Assembly (NCBI RefSeq): GCF_001418105.1 | Contig: NZ_LIQI01000006.1 | Coordinates: 124,001-188,000 of the forward strand | Source of the DNA: Lacinutrix himadriensis | Lineage (GTDB): Bacteria; Bacteroidota; Bacteroidia; Flavobacteriales; Flavobacteriaceae | Direction of reading: 5' to 3' | Length of the DNA stretch: 64,000 bases | Notes under the pieces: model-generated | Seen by the model: the letters and a program-made list of their open reading frames with translations, nothing else | Told to the model about the DNA's origin: nothing | Databases searched by the model: none | Position numbers and translations under genes: made by a program | Part shown: in pieces, positions 25,797 to 35,397 of the stretch | How positions within the stretch are numbered: position 1 is the stretch's first letter | How the letters are laid out: each line of letters begins with the position of its first letter

Positions 25797-25898
25797 TTTT
25801 AATACATGCACAAACACTAGCATTATAAAGTGCCCGCAATTAAGATGGTTATGAATGATATGGGTTTTCTTTTAAAATAATTCCTCTTTATTATTATA

Positions 25899-26696
25899 TT
25901 ATTCTGTTTCATCAAAATCCGTTTTCTTTTTTATTCTACGCTTGATTGCAAATAATAAAGCAGCAAAAACTAGAGCAATTAAGGCTCCCCAAAAGCTTAA
26001 GAATTTCTCCCAAATGATATTTAAAAGTTCTTGAAGCTTTTTTGAAATTTCCTTCTTTGTATCCACATCTACAATTACAGATAAAGTTTTAGATGTTTTA
26101 GGAACAGAAGCACCATTACAATCATTAGTTCTATAGATTTCAACATTAGCACTTACCTTATAGGTTCCAGGCATTTTAGGTTTTATTAAAAAACGAACAT
26201 CAGAACCACTTGGATGAATTTTATGACATTTGTCTTCTGTCAGATATTCTACGTCAAAATCTGGTGCAACCGGTGTTATCTTGGCATAACTACCTATAGT
26301 TGATGGAACCATAGTTTGGTCTTGAACCATACCTTCAGGGAAGGATGCCTCTATATTAGAGGCTCCAATCCAGACTTGTAATATTCCTGTTTCATTCTTA
26401 TGAATAGTACTATCAACAGATAAGATGACCTTAAAATCATCCGATTTAATTAGCATAGTATCTTGTGCTACTCCTCCAGAATTTATTACTGTGTTTTCGT
26501 TAGATGTATCAATGGGATTTCCTATAGTATTTTCTACCGCTTCTTCTATAGCTTCTACAGGATACTCTATAGCTTCTACTGGGTATTCTTCAATAGCTTC
26601 TGCAGCACCATCTGATTTTTCCTTTACTTCTCTACAAGAAGTGAATGAAATACTTAATAATAATAATAATGCGATACTTATTAATAATTTGTTCAT
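25899..26696 (-). CDS. Lipoprotein with C-terminal membrane helix, function unknown
   Basis: About 265 residues from ATG 26696 (MNKLLISIALLLLLSISFTSC), with lipobox SFTSC. An acidic spacer follows with an internal repeat, EYPVEAIEYPVEAIEEAVE (about 35-55), encoded by near-identical DNA. Residues 85-215 look like a beta-sandwich. A membrane helix (FLSFWGALIALVFAALLFA) and a basic tail end the protein. The helix at the far end from a lipid anchor is unusual. No family recognised. Confidence 0.75.
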   Translation of the reverse strand: MNKLLISIALLLLLSISFTSCREVKEKSDGAAEAIEEYPVEAIEYPVEAIEEAVENTIGNPIDTSNENTVINSGGVAQDTMLIKSDDFKVILSVDSTIHKNETGILQVWIGASNIEASFPEGMVQDQTMVPSTIGSYAKITPVAPDFDVEYLTEDKCHKIHPSGSDVRFLIKPKMPGTYKVSANVEIYRTNDCNGASVPKTSKTLSVIVDVDTKKEISKKLQELLNIIWEKFLSFWGALIALVFAALLFAIKRRIKKKTDFDETE

Positions 26697-26862
26697 CTGC
26701 AATAATTTTTTGACATAATTATCTCCTATTAACTATGCGTTGGAATCATCACCAAAAACATATTCAATTAATTATCAGTGACTTAAAACTAAGTTAGCTA
26801 TTTTTTCTTATAAAATCAAGTTGTTATAGATATTCCAATTATTGTAATCTATATGAAGTGAA

Positions 26863-27246
26863 TTATTCTGCATTATTTACTTCAATCCAATAGAAATCTG
26901 GATCTTGAAAATATACTTGTTGCACTCCATCTTTTCTAACATAGTCTTTATTGGCAGTACCTAACCAATCACTATATGCTATATCTAAATCCTGCAAATG
27001 CTTCACAAAAGAATTTAAGTCCGAGATTGCTAAAGCAAAATGAACGGCTTTATTGGTTTTTACTTCTAAATTTGGTCTAGGAATTAAGTGCAATTGTTTT
27101 CCTTCTCCTAAAGCAAGCCATCTGGTTTTAGAAGTCGAAGCTGTATTCTCAATTTCTTTGAACTTAAATACCTTCTGATAAAACGCAATAGATTCATCAA
27201 CATTTTTTACAGAAAGTGCTATATGATTAAAGGAAAATGCAAACAT
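26863..27246 (-). CDS. Glyoxalase/VOC superfamily protein
   Basis: 127 residues, a single vicinal-oxygen-chelate domain of two beta-alpha-beta-beta-beta units (FSFNHIALSVKNVDESIAFYQ; VHFALAISDLNSFVKHL; then YFQDPDFYWIEVNN). Metal-binding candidates are H8, H50-region and the C-terminal E of WIEV. Enzymes of this fold include glyoxalase I, dioxygenases and bleomycin-resistance proteins; the substrate cannot be told. It is 24 bp after the serine hydrolase gene and may share its transcript. Confidence 0.85.
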   Translation of the reverse strand: MFAFSFNHIALSVKNVDESIAFYQKVFKFKEIENTASTSKTRWLALGEGKQLHLIPRPNLEVKTNKAVHFALAISDLNSFVKHLQDLDIAYSDWLGTANKDYVRKDGVQQVYFQDPDFYWIEVNNAE

Positions 27247-27270
27247 GTTTTTTTTATTTGTTATTTTGAT

Positions 27271-28839
27271 CTACTCTTCTACTCGCTTCAAATCCAAATC
27301 ATGAAAATCGAAACTAAAATCGATATTCGGTGAGATTCCTTTTATTTTTATGCTTTGTGCTTTTCTTTTTTCTCCTAAAGAAAAAGTGATAAAAGCATCG
27401 GCATTCATATCTTGGTATTCCCACTTTACAGCAAAGGTTTCGTCTTTGTAAAATTGTAATGCGCCATTTAATTTTGAGGAACGATGAAACTTTAACCATA
27501 GCTTATCCCCTTTCATAAAAACTTCACAAGTACCAAACCAATTGTCTGTATACAATCCTAAATATTTATTTTTGTCGATAGATTTATTTTTCACATTTTC
27601 AACCGTTTCCCATACTTTATCAGTTACAGCATCTCCTTTACTTTCTTTAGATTTTAAATAGTCTGCATATGTATCAATCCATTTAAAATCGTCTAACTCC
27701 AAATACATATCTAAAATGGTGTGCGATACCGAAGAAAACAATCCGCCACCATCATTACTGGTATTAGTAAGAATAACAATACCTAAATCCATGTCTGGAA
27801 TTAAAACCGTTTGCGACAACATTCCTGGCAAACCACCTGTATGTTCTACTTTCATGTTTCCTTTAACATCCGATAAAAACCAACCTAATCCATATCCTGA
27901 AAAATGCGAATTGTAACGCGGATTTTTATTAACCCCCATAACCGTATGAATTTTCCACATTTCGTCATGATTGGTTGCTGAGAAAAGTTCTTTGTCCAAT
28001 TTTTCTCCATATTTCCCATCGTTTAAATGGAGTAACATCCATTGGCATAAATCGTCTACATTAGAAAATATACCACCAGCAGCACCATTCATCATTTCTT
28101 TAAAAGTTGGTATCACTCTAATAGTTCCATTTTCTGTAGCATGTGATGCAGACAAATTTGAGGTATCTTTTATATTTGCCAAAGAAGAAAAGGTATTATC
28201 CATTCCTAAAGGTTCAAGAATACGCGTTTTTGTAAATGCTTCCCAAGTCATGCCACTTTTTCTGGCAATCAATTCGCCTGCAACGATATACAATAAATTA
28301 TCATAATCCCATTTGGTTCGAAAAGCAGAAGAAGCTTTAAAATGTTGAAAACTAGAAAGTAAATCCTTCATTGTAAAATCTGTTCCGTCAGGAAAAAACA
28401 TTAAATCTCCCATTCCTAAAGGCAATCCACTGCGATGGGTTACTAAATCTAGAATACTAAAATTATCTTCTACATAGTCATTATACATGGTGAATTCAGG
28501 AATATGATCCTTAACTTTGTCCTCCCAATTTATTTTACCTTCCTCTACTAAAATTGCCAATCCAGCAGTAGTAAACGCTTTACTATTAGATGCTATTGCA
28601 AATTGGGTATGTTCATTTACAGGTTCTTTGGTTACAATAGATTTTACTCCATAACCTTTGTTATGAATTATCTTTCCATCTTTAACAACAGCAATTGCAG
28701 TCCCTGCAACGTTAAACTTTGTCATGGCATAATTCACTATAGAATCGATTTGCTTGGAGGATACTTGTGAAAAAACAGGATTAGTTAATAATAAGACAAA
28801 TAGTAAAATTCTAAAATGTTTCGCTTGGGTACCTTTCAT
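27271..28839 (-). CDS. Serine hydrolase, class C beta-lactamase/penicillin-binding family
   Basis: 522 residues with a signal peptide (FRILLFVLLLTNPVFSQ). Catalytic motifs are present: SNSK (SxxK, about 82-85), YDN (YxN, about 179-181) and HTGG (about 334-337). A C-terminal domain of about 120 residues (DUF3471-like, from about 400) ends the protein. Such proteins are usually periplasmic or extracellular esterases or peptidases; resistance activity is not implied. Confidence 0.93.
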   Translation of the reverse strand: MKGTQAKHFRILLFVLLLTNPVFSQVSSKQIDSIVNYAMTKFNVAGTAIAVVKDGKIIHNKGYGVKSIVTKEPVNEHTQFAIASNSKAFTTAGLAILVEEGKINWEDKVKDHIPEFTMYNDYVEDNFSILDLVTHRSGLPLGMGDLMFFPDGTDFTMKDLLSSFQHFKASSAFRTKWDYDNLLYIVAGELIARKSGMTWEAFTKTRILEPLGMDNTFSSLANIKDTSNLSASHATENGTIRVIPTFKEMMNGAAGGIFSNVDDLCQWMLLHLNDGKYGEKLDKELFSATNHDEMWKIHTVMGVNKNPRYNSHFSGYGLGWFLSDVKGNMKVEHTGGLPGMLSQTVLIPDMDLGIVILTNTSNDGGGLFSSVSHTILDMYLELDDFKWIDTYADYLKSKESKGDAVTDKVWETVENVKNKSIDKNKYLGLYTDNWFGTCEVFMKGDKLWLKFHRSSKLNGALQFYKDETFAVKWEYQDMNADAFITFSLGEKRKAQSIKIKGISPNIDFSFDFHDLDLKRVEE

Positions 28840-28925
28840 AATTTAAATGGATTAAACGTTGCTTAAATGCAGTAATTAATATTTTAACAGACTGTACTTC
28901 TTCTTGTTGTACTTTAAACAAACAC

Positions 28926-30377
28926 TTAAAGTAATGGAGAAAAAAGACGTGCAATTTTTTCGAAGAACTTTATGTATTTTGGTCTATTCTGCCAAGCTTG
29001 CATATTGATTTTATCGGCATTTTCTATATCTTGATAAAACGCATTTTTAAGTTGAATTGTTATTTCTTCATCATAAACAATGGCATTTACTTCAAAATTC
29101 AAGTCAAAACTTCTAATATCCATATTTGCTGTTCCAACAATTGCTATTTCATCGTCTATCACCAAAGTTTTAGCATGAACAAAACCTTTTTGATATTTAT
29201 AAATTTCTACTCCTGCTTTTAAAAGTGCATTATAATAAGAACTAGATGCAAAATTTGCCAATTTAGAATCGGAAATACCAGGAACTAGAAGTTTTACAGC
29301 TAAGCCACTATTTCCTGCAATTATAAGCGCATCTAAAAGACTATCACCTGGAATAAAATAAGGAGTTGTAATTAGAATTTCTTTTTTAGCTAAACAAATA
29401 GCTTGAAACATGGAGAAAAGAATAGTTGGTGTATCTGAATCTGGACCACTAGCAGTTATTTGCACCAACTTATCTTGTGTAGATATGAATGTTTCTTTTT
29501 GCGGAAACAAAACATCTTTAATAGTAATGGTGTCATTCGCACAAAAATTCCAATCGCATAAAAATAAAAATTGCAAATACCATGTTGCTGGTCCGTGAAT
29601 CATTAAGTGCGTATCACGCCAAAACAGCTGATTCTTTTGGTTGTTAATATATTTATCACTTACATTTATTCCTCCTACAAAAGAAGTTTTTCCATCAATA
29701 ACAATAATTTTTCTATGGTTTCTATAATTGATTCTACTAGCAAATGCATAAAACTTTATTTCGTAAAAAGGAGAGGTTTGCACTCCTGCTTCTTTTAATT
29801 TTGGAATGCATTTTTCTCGAATAGAACGACTACCAAAATCGTCATAAATAAATCTTACTTTAATGCCTTCTTTGGCTTTTTTAATTAGCAAATCAACAAG
29901 TTGGTTCCCTATTTTGTCATCATTAAAAATATAATATTCTATATGAATATGATGTTTAGCGTTTTCTATTGCTTTAAAAACTTCTGGAAATTTATTTTCG
30001 CCATTAAGAAGAAGTTTTACATCATTATTATTTGTTAGCGGACTTAAATTTTCTTTTAAAACGAGATTCACTAATTTCTTATTACTCTTTACAGCGGCAT
30101 CTCCTTCTTGCAAAATGTCTTTAGAGTATCTAATTAGTTCTTTTTCTAAATCGCCCTGAAAACGCTCTTTATCTCCAAGTTTTTTATCATACATCTTTCG
30201 TTTTCTGTAATTAATTCCGAAAGAAAAGTATATAATCATCCCTACTATTGGCAAAAATATAGCGAGTAGCACATAAGCTATGGCTTTCGTGTTGTTGTCT
30301 GTATCAAAAATGATACGAAAGCATACAAAAATGAGTATTATTACATAAACTACTTGAGCAATTAGAATCCAATTCAT
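28926..30377 (-). CDS. cls: Cardiolipin synthase
   Basis: 483 residues. Two N-terminal membrane helices (1-60) are followed by two phospholipase D domains, each with an HKD motif: HRKIIVIDG (about 220) and HAKTLVIDD (about 395), the second followed by GTANMD. Condenses two phosphatidylglycerols to cardiolipin and glycerol at the inner membrane. Length and layout match bacterial Cls. Transcribed alone. Confidence 0.95.
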   Translation of the reverse strand: MNWILIAQVVYVIILIFVCFRIIFDTDNNTKAIAYVLLAIFLPIVGMIIYFSFGINYRKRKMYDKKLGDKERFQGDLEKELIRYSKDILQEGDAAVKSNKKLVNLVLKENLSPLTNNNDVKLLLNGENKFPEVFKAIENAKHHIHIEYYIFNDDKIGNQLVDLLIKKAKEGIKVRFIYDDFGSRSIREKCIPKLKEAGVQTSPFYEIKFYAFASRINYRNHRKIIVIDGKTSFVGGINVSDKYINNQKNQLFWRDTHLMIHGPATWYLQFLFLCDWNFCANDTITIKDVLFPQKETFISTQDKLVQITASGPDSDTPTILFSMFQAICLAKKEILITTPYFIPGDSLLDALIIAGNSGLAVKLLVPGISDSKLANFASSSYYNALLKAGVEIYKYQKGFVHAKTLVIDDEIAIVGTANMDIRSFDLNFEVNAIVYDEEITIQLKNAFYQDIENADKINMQAWQNRPKYIKFFEKIARLFSPLL

Positions 30378-30500
30378 ACTATTTTTATTAGTTTAACCTA
30401 CGCTCCTCTTCTACCTATTTACCACAATTTAAGACTTAATATACAACCGTTCACCCATAAGGATAATTATCTACGGTTTCTTAGTTGCTAGTTTAAATAT

Positions 30501-31019
30501 TTACTTTAAATTTTCTGCTATTAGCATTAATAAAAAAGTTTCTCGTTCAATAGACATTCCTTTTTTATCACTTGTAGCCATAGTTTCTTTATTGTGTTTT
30601 ATGGCTTCATGAATATTCATCCAAACGGCTTTCATTCCATTTTTAGTTTCATAAAGTTCTAAGTTCGATTCGCCAAGTTCTTTATTTATCTCACAAGTAT
30701 AGCAATACGAAATCATGTGTTGCACATCAAAACCTGGTTTATACCAAGGTCTGTATTCTTCGTAAATACCAAAGGGCTTGATGTTTCTAATTTCTTCAGC
30801 TCCAGTTTCTTCACTAAGCTCTCGCATCATGCCATCCACTTTATCTTCACCTAAATCTAAACCTCCTCCTGGAAGACTATAATCTTCATATCGTTGCGTA
30901 TACATCAATAAAATATTATTTCCTTGAACAGCGATACTTCTAGTAGCTAGCCTTGTGAAAATAGATTTATTTTCTAAAGTTTGTACTTCAGGATGATAAT
31001 GGGTTTTTAAATTTTGCAT
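30501..31019 (-). CDS. Nudix hydrolase
   Basis: 172 residues. The Nudix box lies at about 50-72: GGGLDLGEDKVDGMMRELSE then ETGAE, matching GX5EX7REUXEEXGU. The fold is complete, with flanking strands (IAVQGNNILLMYTQRYEDYSL and CYTCEINKELGES). The substrate (a nucleoside diphosphate linked to X) is not predictable. Lies 36 bp after the glycosyltransferase, in the same direction. Confidence 0.9.
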   Translation of the reverse strand: MQNLKTHYHPEVQTLENKSIFTRLATRSIAVQGNNILLMYTQRYEDYSLPGGGLDLGEDKVDGMMRELSEETGAEEIRNIKPFGIYEEYRPWYKPGFDVQHMISYCYTCEINKELGESNLELYETKNGMKAVWMNIHEAIKHNKETMATSDKKGMSIERETFLLMLIAENLK

Positions 31020-31055
31020 TAAAAAATTCTAATAATTGGGTTTACAATGCTAAGC

Positions 31056-32288
31056 TTATTTATTCTTCGCTTCTATCCACTTACTCATAAACTTGGTGCT
31101 TTGCAACGTGTGATGCATAAGTATTTGTCCGGTAAAATTATTTTTTCTGTGGTTGCTTAGTTCTTTTCTAGTTTCGTCTAAAATGGTAACAAATCCTTTT
31201 TCTATTTTGCTTTTATCAAAACGTGAATTAATTACCTCAAAACCTTTTTCTTGTTTGTCTATCCAAAGGTTTTCATTACTATAAAGTTCGGCTGCTTTAT
31301 CTGCGAATTCTTGCGGACTATCTACAACAAATCCGTTAGCTTCTAAATTACCAAACATCCCTTCTGCCCCAATAGTTGTGGTAACACAAGGCGTTCCGTT
31401 TTGCATGGCTTCTGCAAGTTTTCCTTTTAAACCTGCTCCAAATCGAATAGCAGCCAAACATACTTTTGCATTTTGCATGACTTGATTAGCGTCTTCGGCA
31501 AAACCTTTTATTATAAAACCATCTTTTTTATTGTGCAACTGATTTACTTTTTGGCTAGCATACGATCCATAAACATGCATTTCTGCTTTTGGTACTTGTT
31601 TACGTATTAAAGGCCAAAGGGTTTCTTTTAAGTATAAAACGGCATTGTAATTGGGTTCATGAATAAAATTACCAATAGTTATAAAATGGCTTCGTTCTTC
31701 ATATTTTGGAAGTTTAGCAATAGTTTCGGAAGAAATTGGATCCAGCATAAATGGAAAATAATGCAATAAAGAGGCTTCTACTTTAAAACGATGCTTCAAT
31801 ATTTCTATCTCTGCTTCCGAAATAATCAAAGTAACATCACATCTATAGATACTTGCAATCTCTCTTTTTGCTGCATCACTAAATAGATATTCGTCTGTAA
31901 AAGGCTGTTTATCTTTAAAGGCTTGCTGTCTTCCTTTTCGTAAAAAATGAAGGTCTTCGGTGTCTAGAATTCGAAGTGCATTCGGACAATTTTCGGCAAC
32001 GCGCCATCCAAATTGTTCCTCCATCATAAACCTGTCGAATAAAACAACATCTGGATGTAACTCTTGAATAAAAGCATCAAAACTAGGATGGTTTAACTCG
32101 ATGGCAACTTGTGCAATTCCAATAGTTGTTAGGTCAAAAGCATTATCACTTTTTGCACAAGGACTAGCAAAAGTGATCTGGTAATTTTGATTTAGAAAGA
32201 CTTGAATAATTTGCATCATTCTACTTCCTGCGGCAGAACTTTTAGGTTCTGGCCAAACAAATCCGATTATTAAAAGTTTTTTTACCAC
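31056..32288 (-). CDS. Glycosyltransferase family 4-like protein
   Basis: 410 residues with a GT-B layout. The N-terminal lobe starts KKLLIIGFVWPEPKSSAAGSR, and the C-terminal donor-binding lobe has HFITIGNFIHEPN, AEMHVYGSYASQK, KVCLAAIRFGAGLKGKLAEAM and GTPCVTTTIGAEGM. Acts presumably on surface polysaccharide or glycolipid. It stands apart from any other sugar gene here, so the acceptor is unknown. Confidence 0.85.
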   Translation of the reverse strand: MVKKLLIIGFVWPEPKSSAAGSRMMQIIQVFLNQNYQITFASPCAKSDNAFDLTTIGIAQVAIELNHPSFDAFIQELHPDVVLFDRFMMEEQFGWRVAENCPNALRILDTEDLHFLRKGRQQAFKDKQPFTDEYLFSDAAKREIASIYRCDVTLIISEAEIEILKHRFKVEASLLHYFPFMLDPISSETIAKLPKYEERSHFITIGNFIHEPNYNAVLYLKETLWPLIRKQVPKAEMHVYGSYASQKVNQLHNKKDGFIIKGFAEDANQVMQNAKVCLAAIRFGAGLKGKLAEAMQNGTPCVTTTIGAEGMFGNLEANGFVVDSPQEFADKAAELYSNENLWIDKQEKGFEVINSRFDKSKIEKGFVTILDETRKELSNHRKNNFTGQILMHHTLQSTKFMSKWIEAKNK

Positions 32289-32331
32289 GAATACACGAAT
32301 GCTTATTTTTATATTATTTACTAAAAACTAC

Positions 32332-32796
32332 TTATTGTGGTTTAGCTATAAGGCTATATTTTAAACGCACATTTTTTGCCCATTCTATTACAGATGCTCT
32401 TTGTGCGTCGGTAAGTTTAGCTTCGGTGTGTGTCCAAGTATACGAATCTAAAGGCATTTCTTTTTCTTCCACCATTTCTATAAGCTCATCAAACTTATGG
32501 TCTTTCTTTTTTACCGAATTTGCTTCCCAACCAGATACATTAAAATGTTTTTTTCCATCTTTTACATGACTAGCTAACCAATAATTTACTGGTGTAATTT
32601 TATTATACCAAGGATAATTGGTTACATCGCTATGGCAGTCATAACAACTCGTTTGCAAAATAAACTTTACATCTTCTGGCGGATTTGTTTCTGTTTCAAA
32701 AGCTGTAATAGATGTTAGTTCTCCTTCATTTCTTGCTGGACCAAAAAACTGAGCCATTATAAAAAGTACAAGTAAAGGTAAAAGAATCTTTTTCAT
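32332..32796 (-). CDS. Haem-binding domain protein (cytochrome-like, CxxCH)
   Basis: 154 residues with an N-terminal membrane anchor or signal (KKILLPLLVLFIMAQFFG). It has a single c-type haem motif CYDCH (about 51-55) followed by SDVTNYPWYNKITPVNYWL, the hallmark of the Bacteroidota haem-binding domain (PF14376 type). A conserved Met (EMPLDSYTW) could be the second haem ligand. Likely periplasmic electron carrier; partner not visible. Confidence 0.85.
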   Translation of the reverse strand: MKKILLPLLVLFIMAQFFGPARNEGELTSITAFETETNPPEDVKFILQTSCYDCHSDVTNYPWYNKITPVNYWLASHVKDGKKHFNVSGWEANSVKKKDHKFDELIEMVEEKEMPLDSYTWTHTEAKLTDAQRASVIEWAKNVRLKYSLIAKPQ

Positions 32797-32849
32797 AATA
32801 TGATCTATTTTTTTTGATTAATTTTAGACTTTAAAAATAAGAAAATCTT

Positions 32850-33431
32850 TTGACGACAGCACAACTCTATCAAGAATTAAATTATGTAAATCACTCGCGA
32901 GAAAAGCGTTTGCATTATGCTAATTTGGTAATCGACAATCCCGATTTAATCGAAAAGTTATTAGAAATCCTTTTTATGGTAGACGATAAAATTTCGCCTC
33001 GTGCGGCTTGGGTTTTTGAGTTTATGTGTAAAGAAAATCTGGAAGAAGCGATTCCGTATCTCGATTATTTCACAGAAAACATGCACAAAGTACATCAAGA
33101 TTCTGCGGTTAGACCCGTTGCAAAAGTATGTGAGTATTTAGTAAATGCGTATTATTCTAGAAGTGAAAACAGGATGAAAACAGAATTACTTCCGAGACAT
33201 CGTGAAAAAATTATAGAAGTCTGTTTTGATTATATGATTAATGAGGAGAAAATTGCACCAAAGGCGTACTCCATGAAGTGTTTGTATCTACTTGGTAAGG
33301 ATTACGATTGGATTCATCCAGAACTAGTTCTTATTTTAGAACGTGATTTCCAGATGCAAAGCTCCGGATTTAAAGCACGAGCAAAACAGATTATAAAAAA
33401 AGTGAAAGGGAAATCTTTACCTAAAATATAA
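32850..33431 (+). CDS. Helical HEAT-like protein of unknown function upstream of purB
   Basis: 193 residues starting at TTG 32850; the sequence is conserved-looking from MTTAQLYQELNYVNHSREKR and no ATG is nearby. All-alpha, with HEAT-like hairpins (ISPRAAWVFEFMCKENLEEAIPYLDYF; IAPKAYSMKCLYLLGKDYDWI). Some databases label such proteins adenylosuccinate lyase because they neighbour purB (recalled); nothing in the sequence supports that enzyme activity. Separated from purB by a dispersed repeat. Confidence 0.75.
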   Translation: MTTAQLYQELNYVNHSREKRLHYANLVIDNPDLIEKLLEILFMVDDKISPRAAWVFEFMCKENLEEAIPYLDYFTENMHKVHQDSAVRPVAKVCEYLVNAYYSRSENRMKTELLPRHREKIIEVCFDYMINEEKIAPKAYSMKCLYLLGKDYDWIHPELVLILERDFQMQSSGFKARAKQIIKKVKGKSLPKI

Positions 33432-33437
33432 TTACTA

Positions 33438-33588
33438 TTTGCTCCTTCCTTTAGCTAAAGGAAGGTGGTTCCGTTTTACGGAATCGGATGGTTTGTCGAA
33501 AAGCGTGAAACGGCTTTTAACTCCTCTTTCTTCAAATTCCTTTAATGGGAATTTAAATGCATTCTCCTCTTTGAAAAAAGAGGAGAGC
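33438..33588. repeat. Composite dispersed palindromic repeat, copy C
   Basis: A perfect 22-bp palindrome (arm CCTTCCTTTAG, 33444-33465), then GTGGTTCCG...CGGAATCGG, then a second half with hairpins AAATTCC/GGAATTT (33534-33554) and CTCCTCTTT/AAAGAGGAG (33564-33585). Same layout as copy A at 22895. It fills the gap between the HEAT-like gene and the purB promoter. Confidence 0.8.
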
Positions 33589-33678
33589 TTCAAATATTCC
33601 ACCTCTAAATTCAAAGAACAACTTCTACGTTACTCATATTAGTATCTTCAAAATGTTCTTTTTAACAGCTAAAAAACC

Positions 33679-33686
33679 TATCTTTG
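33679..33686 (+). promoter_or_regulatory. -7 box of the purB promoter
   Basis: TATCTTTG, exact TAnnTTTG match, 59 bases before the purB ATG. No clear -33 box. Confidence 0.5.
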
Positions 33687-33745
33687 CCACTTTCAAAAAT
33701 GCATCGAATTTTTTATGAAGATGCACTTAAAAAACAACACACACT

Positions 33746-35089
33746 ATGTCTTTAAACACACTAAATGCCATTTCTCCTATTGATGGAAGATACCGAAATA
33801 AGGTAGATGAATTAGGTAAATATTTTTCGGAAGAAGCGCTTATAAAATATCGCGTTTTAGTAGAAATTGAATATTTTATTGCACTTTGCGAAATACCATT
33901 ACCGCAATTAGAATCGGTAAACAAATCGGTTTTTGGAGATTTAAGAGCGATTTACACCGACTTTTCTACAGCAGATGCTTTAGCAATTAAAGACATTGAA
34001 AAAGTTACCAATCATGATGTAAAAGCTGTTGAATATTTTATAAAAGATAAATTCGACAAACTTGGTTTACAAGCCTATAAAGAGTTTATCCATTTTGGAT
34101 TAACCTCTCAAGACATCAACAATACTGCCATTCCGTTAAGCATTAAAGATGCTATGAACGATGTGTATGTACCAGAATATTTTATTGTTCTTAACCGTTT
34201 AAAAGAATTAGTAAAAGATTGGTCGCATATCTCAATGCTAGCAAGAACACATGGTCAACCTGCTTCTCCAACGCGATTAGGAAAAGAAATTGAAGTATTT
34301 GTGGTGCGTTTAGAAGAGCAGTTTAATTTATTAAATGATGTACCAAGTGCAGCAAAATTTGGTGGAGCAACAGGAAACTTTAATGCGCATAAAGTGGCAT
34401 ATCCAAATATAGACTGGAGAGCTTTTGGAAGTACTTTTGTACAAGAAAAATTAGGTTTACAACACTCGTTTCCAACCACACAAATTGAGCATTATGATCA
34501 CATGGCTGCTTTGTTTGATGCTTTAAAACGTATAAATACCATTCTAATAGATTTAGATAGAGATATCTGGACTTATGTTTCTATGGATTATTTCAAGCAA
34601 AAAATTAAAGCTGGTGAAGTAGGAAGTAGCGCAATGCCACATAAAGTAAATCCTATTGATTTTGAAAACTCAGAAGGAAACTTAGGAATTGCAAATGCTA
34701 TTTTCGAGCATTTATCTGCCAAATTACCAATATCCAGATTACAACGTGATTTAACAGATAGTACTGTTTTACGTAATGTTGGTGTACCTTTCGGACATAC
34801 ATTAATCGCTTTTAAAAGTACTTTAAAAGGATTAAATAAATTGTTATTGAATGAATCTAAATTTGCCGAAGACTTAGAAAACAATTGGGCTGTTGTAGCA
34901 GAAGCAATTCAAACCATATTAAGAAGAGAAGCGTATCCTAATCCGTATGAAGCTTTAAAAGGTTTAACAAGAACGAATGAAAAGATTACAAAACAATCTA
35001 TTTCAAATTTTATTGATACCTTAGAAGTATCTAACGAAATTAAAGAAGAGTTAAAAGTAATTTCGCCTAGTAACTATACAGGAATATAA
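33746..35089 (+). CDS. purB: Adenylosuccinate lyase
   Basis: 447 residues. Catalyses two steps of purine synthesis (SAICAR to AICAR; adenylosuccinate to AMP). The fumarase/aspartase-superfamily signature GSSAMPHKVNP lies at about 292-302, preceded by the His-containing HGQPASPTR (about 168-176) and TSQDINNTA (about 112-120). It starts MSLNTLNAISPIDGRYR, typical of the E. coli-type subgroup. Confidence 0.97.
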   Translation: MSLNTLNAISPIDGRYRNKVDELGKYFSEEALIKYRVLVEIEYFIALCEIPLPQLESVNKSVFGDLRAIYTDFSTADALAIKDIEKVTNHDVKAVEYFIKDKFDKLGLQAYKEFIHFGLTSQDINNTAIPLSIKDAMNDVYVPEYFIVLNRLKELVKDWSHISMLARTHGQPASPTRLGKEIEVFVVRLEEQFNLLNDVPSAAKFGGATGNFNAHKVAYPNIDWRAFGSTFVQEKLGLQHSFPTTQIEHYDHMAALFDALKRINTILIDLDRDIWTYVSMDYFKQKIKAGEVGSSAMPHKVNPIDFENSEGNLGIANAIFEHLSAKLPISRLQRDLTDSTVLRNVGVPFGHTLIAFKSTLKGLNKLLLNESKFAEDLENNWAVVAEAIQTILRREAYPNPYEALKGLTRTNEKITKQSISNFIDTLEVSNEIKEELKVISPSNYTGI

Positions 35090-35098
35090 ATTTATTTT

Positions 35099-35320
35099 AT
35101 GCTAACAGACAATCAATCGATATTACTTTGCGGAATAGTAATGGTGTCCTTTGTCTTTTTTGGAATGTTAGACGTTTTGGATAATATTTTTATTGCTGGC
35201 CCAATTATTATAGGCTTTCTTGTTGTTGTTATCAATTTAATAGTAACCAAAAGAATTCCGGAAGCCGAAGAGCTAGAAGAAATTAAAAAAGCAAAAGAAA
35301 CAGCTTCTGAAGAAATTTAA
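35099..35320 (+). CDS. Small membrane protein downstream of purB
   Basis: 73 residues with two membrane helices (about 8-25 and 30-52; SILLCGIVMVSFVFFGML, then IAGPIIIGFLVVVINLIVT) and a charged acidic/lysine-rich tail. It starts 9 bp after purB and ends before a terminator, so it is in the purB transcript. No family recognised. Confidence 0.65.
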   Translation: MLTDNQSILLCGIVMVSFVFFGMLDVLDNIFIAGPIIIGFLVVVINLIVTKRIPEAEELEEIKKAKETASEEI

Positions 35321-35340
35321 GAAATAAATTTTACACATAA

Positions 35341-35373
35341 AAAAAAGGCTTACCTAAATGGTAAGCCTTTTTT
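35341..35373. terminator. Bidirectional terminator between the purB and DUF4252 units
   Basis: 14-bp stem, arm AAAAAAGGCTTACC, loop TAAAT, flanked by A run and T run so it works on both strands. Confidence 0.9.
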
Positions 35374-35397
35374 ATTGAAAATTAAGGAACTATTTTT

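Noticed and set aside
27314-28306. Several ORFs in other frames of the serine hydrolase and in other long genes
   Set aside because: Shadows of well-supported genes on the opposite strand or in another frame.
33439-33642. 67-codon ORF after the HEAT-like gene
   Set aside because: Lies entirely over dispersed repeat copy C.
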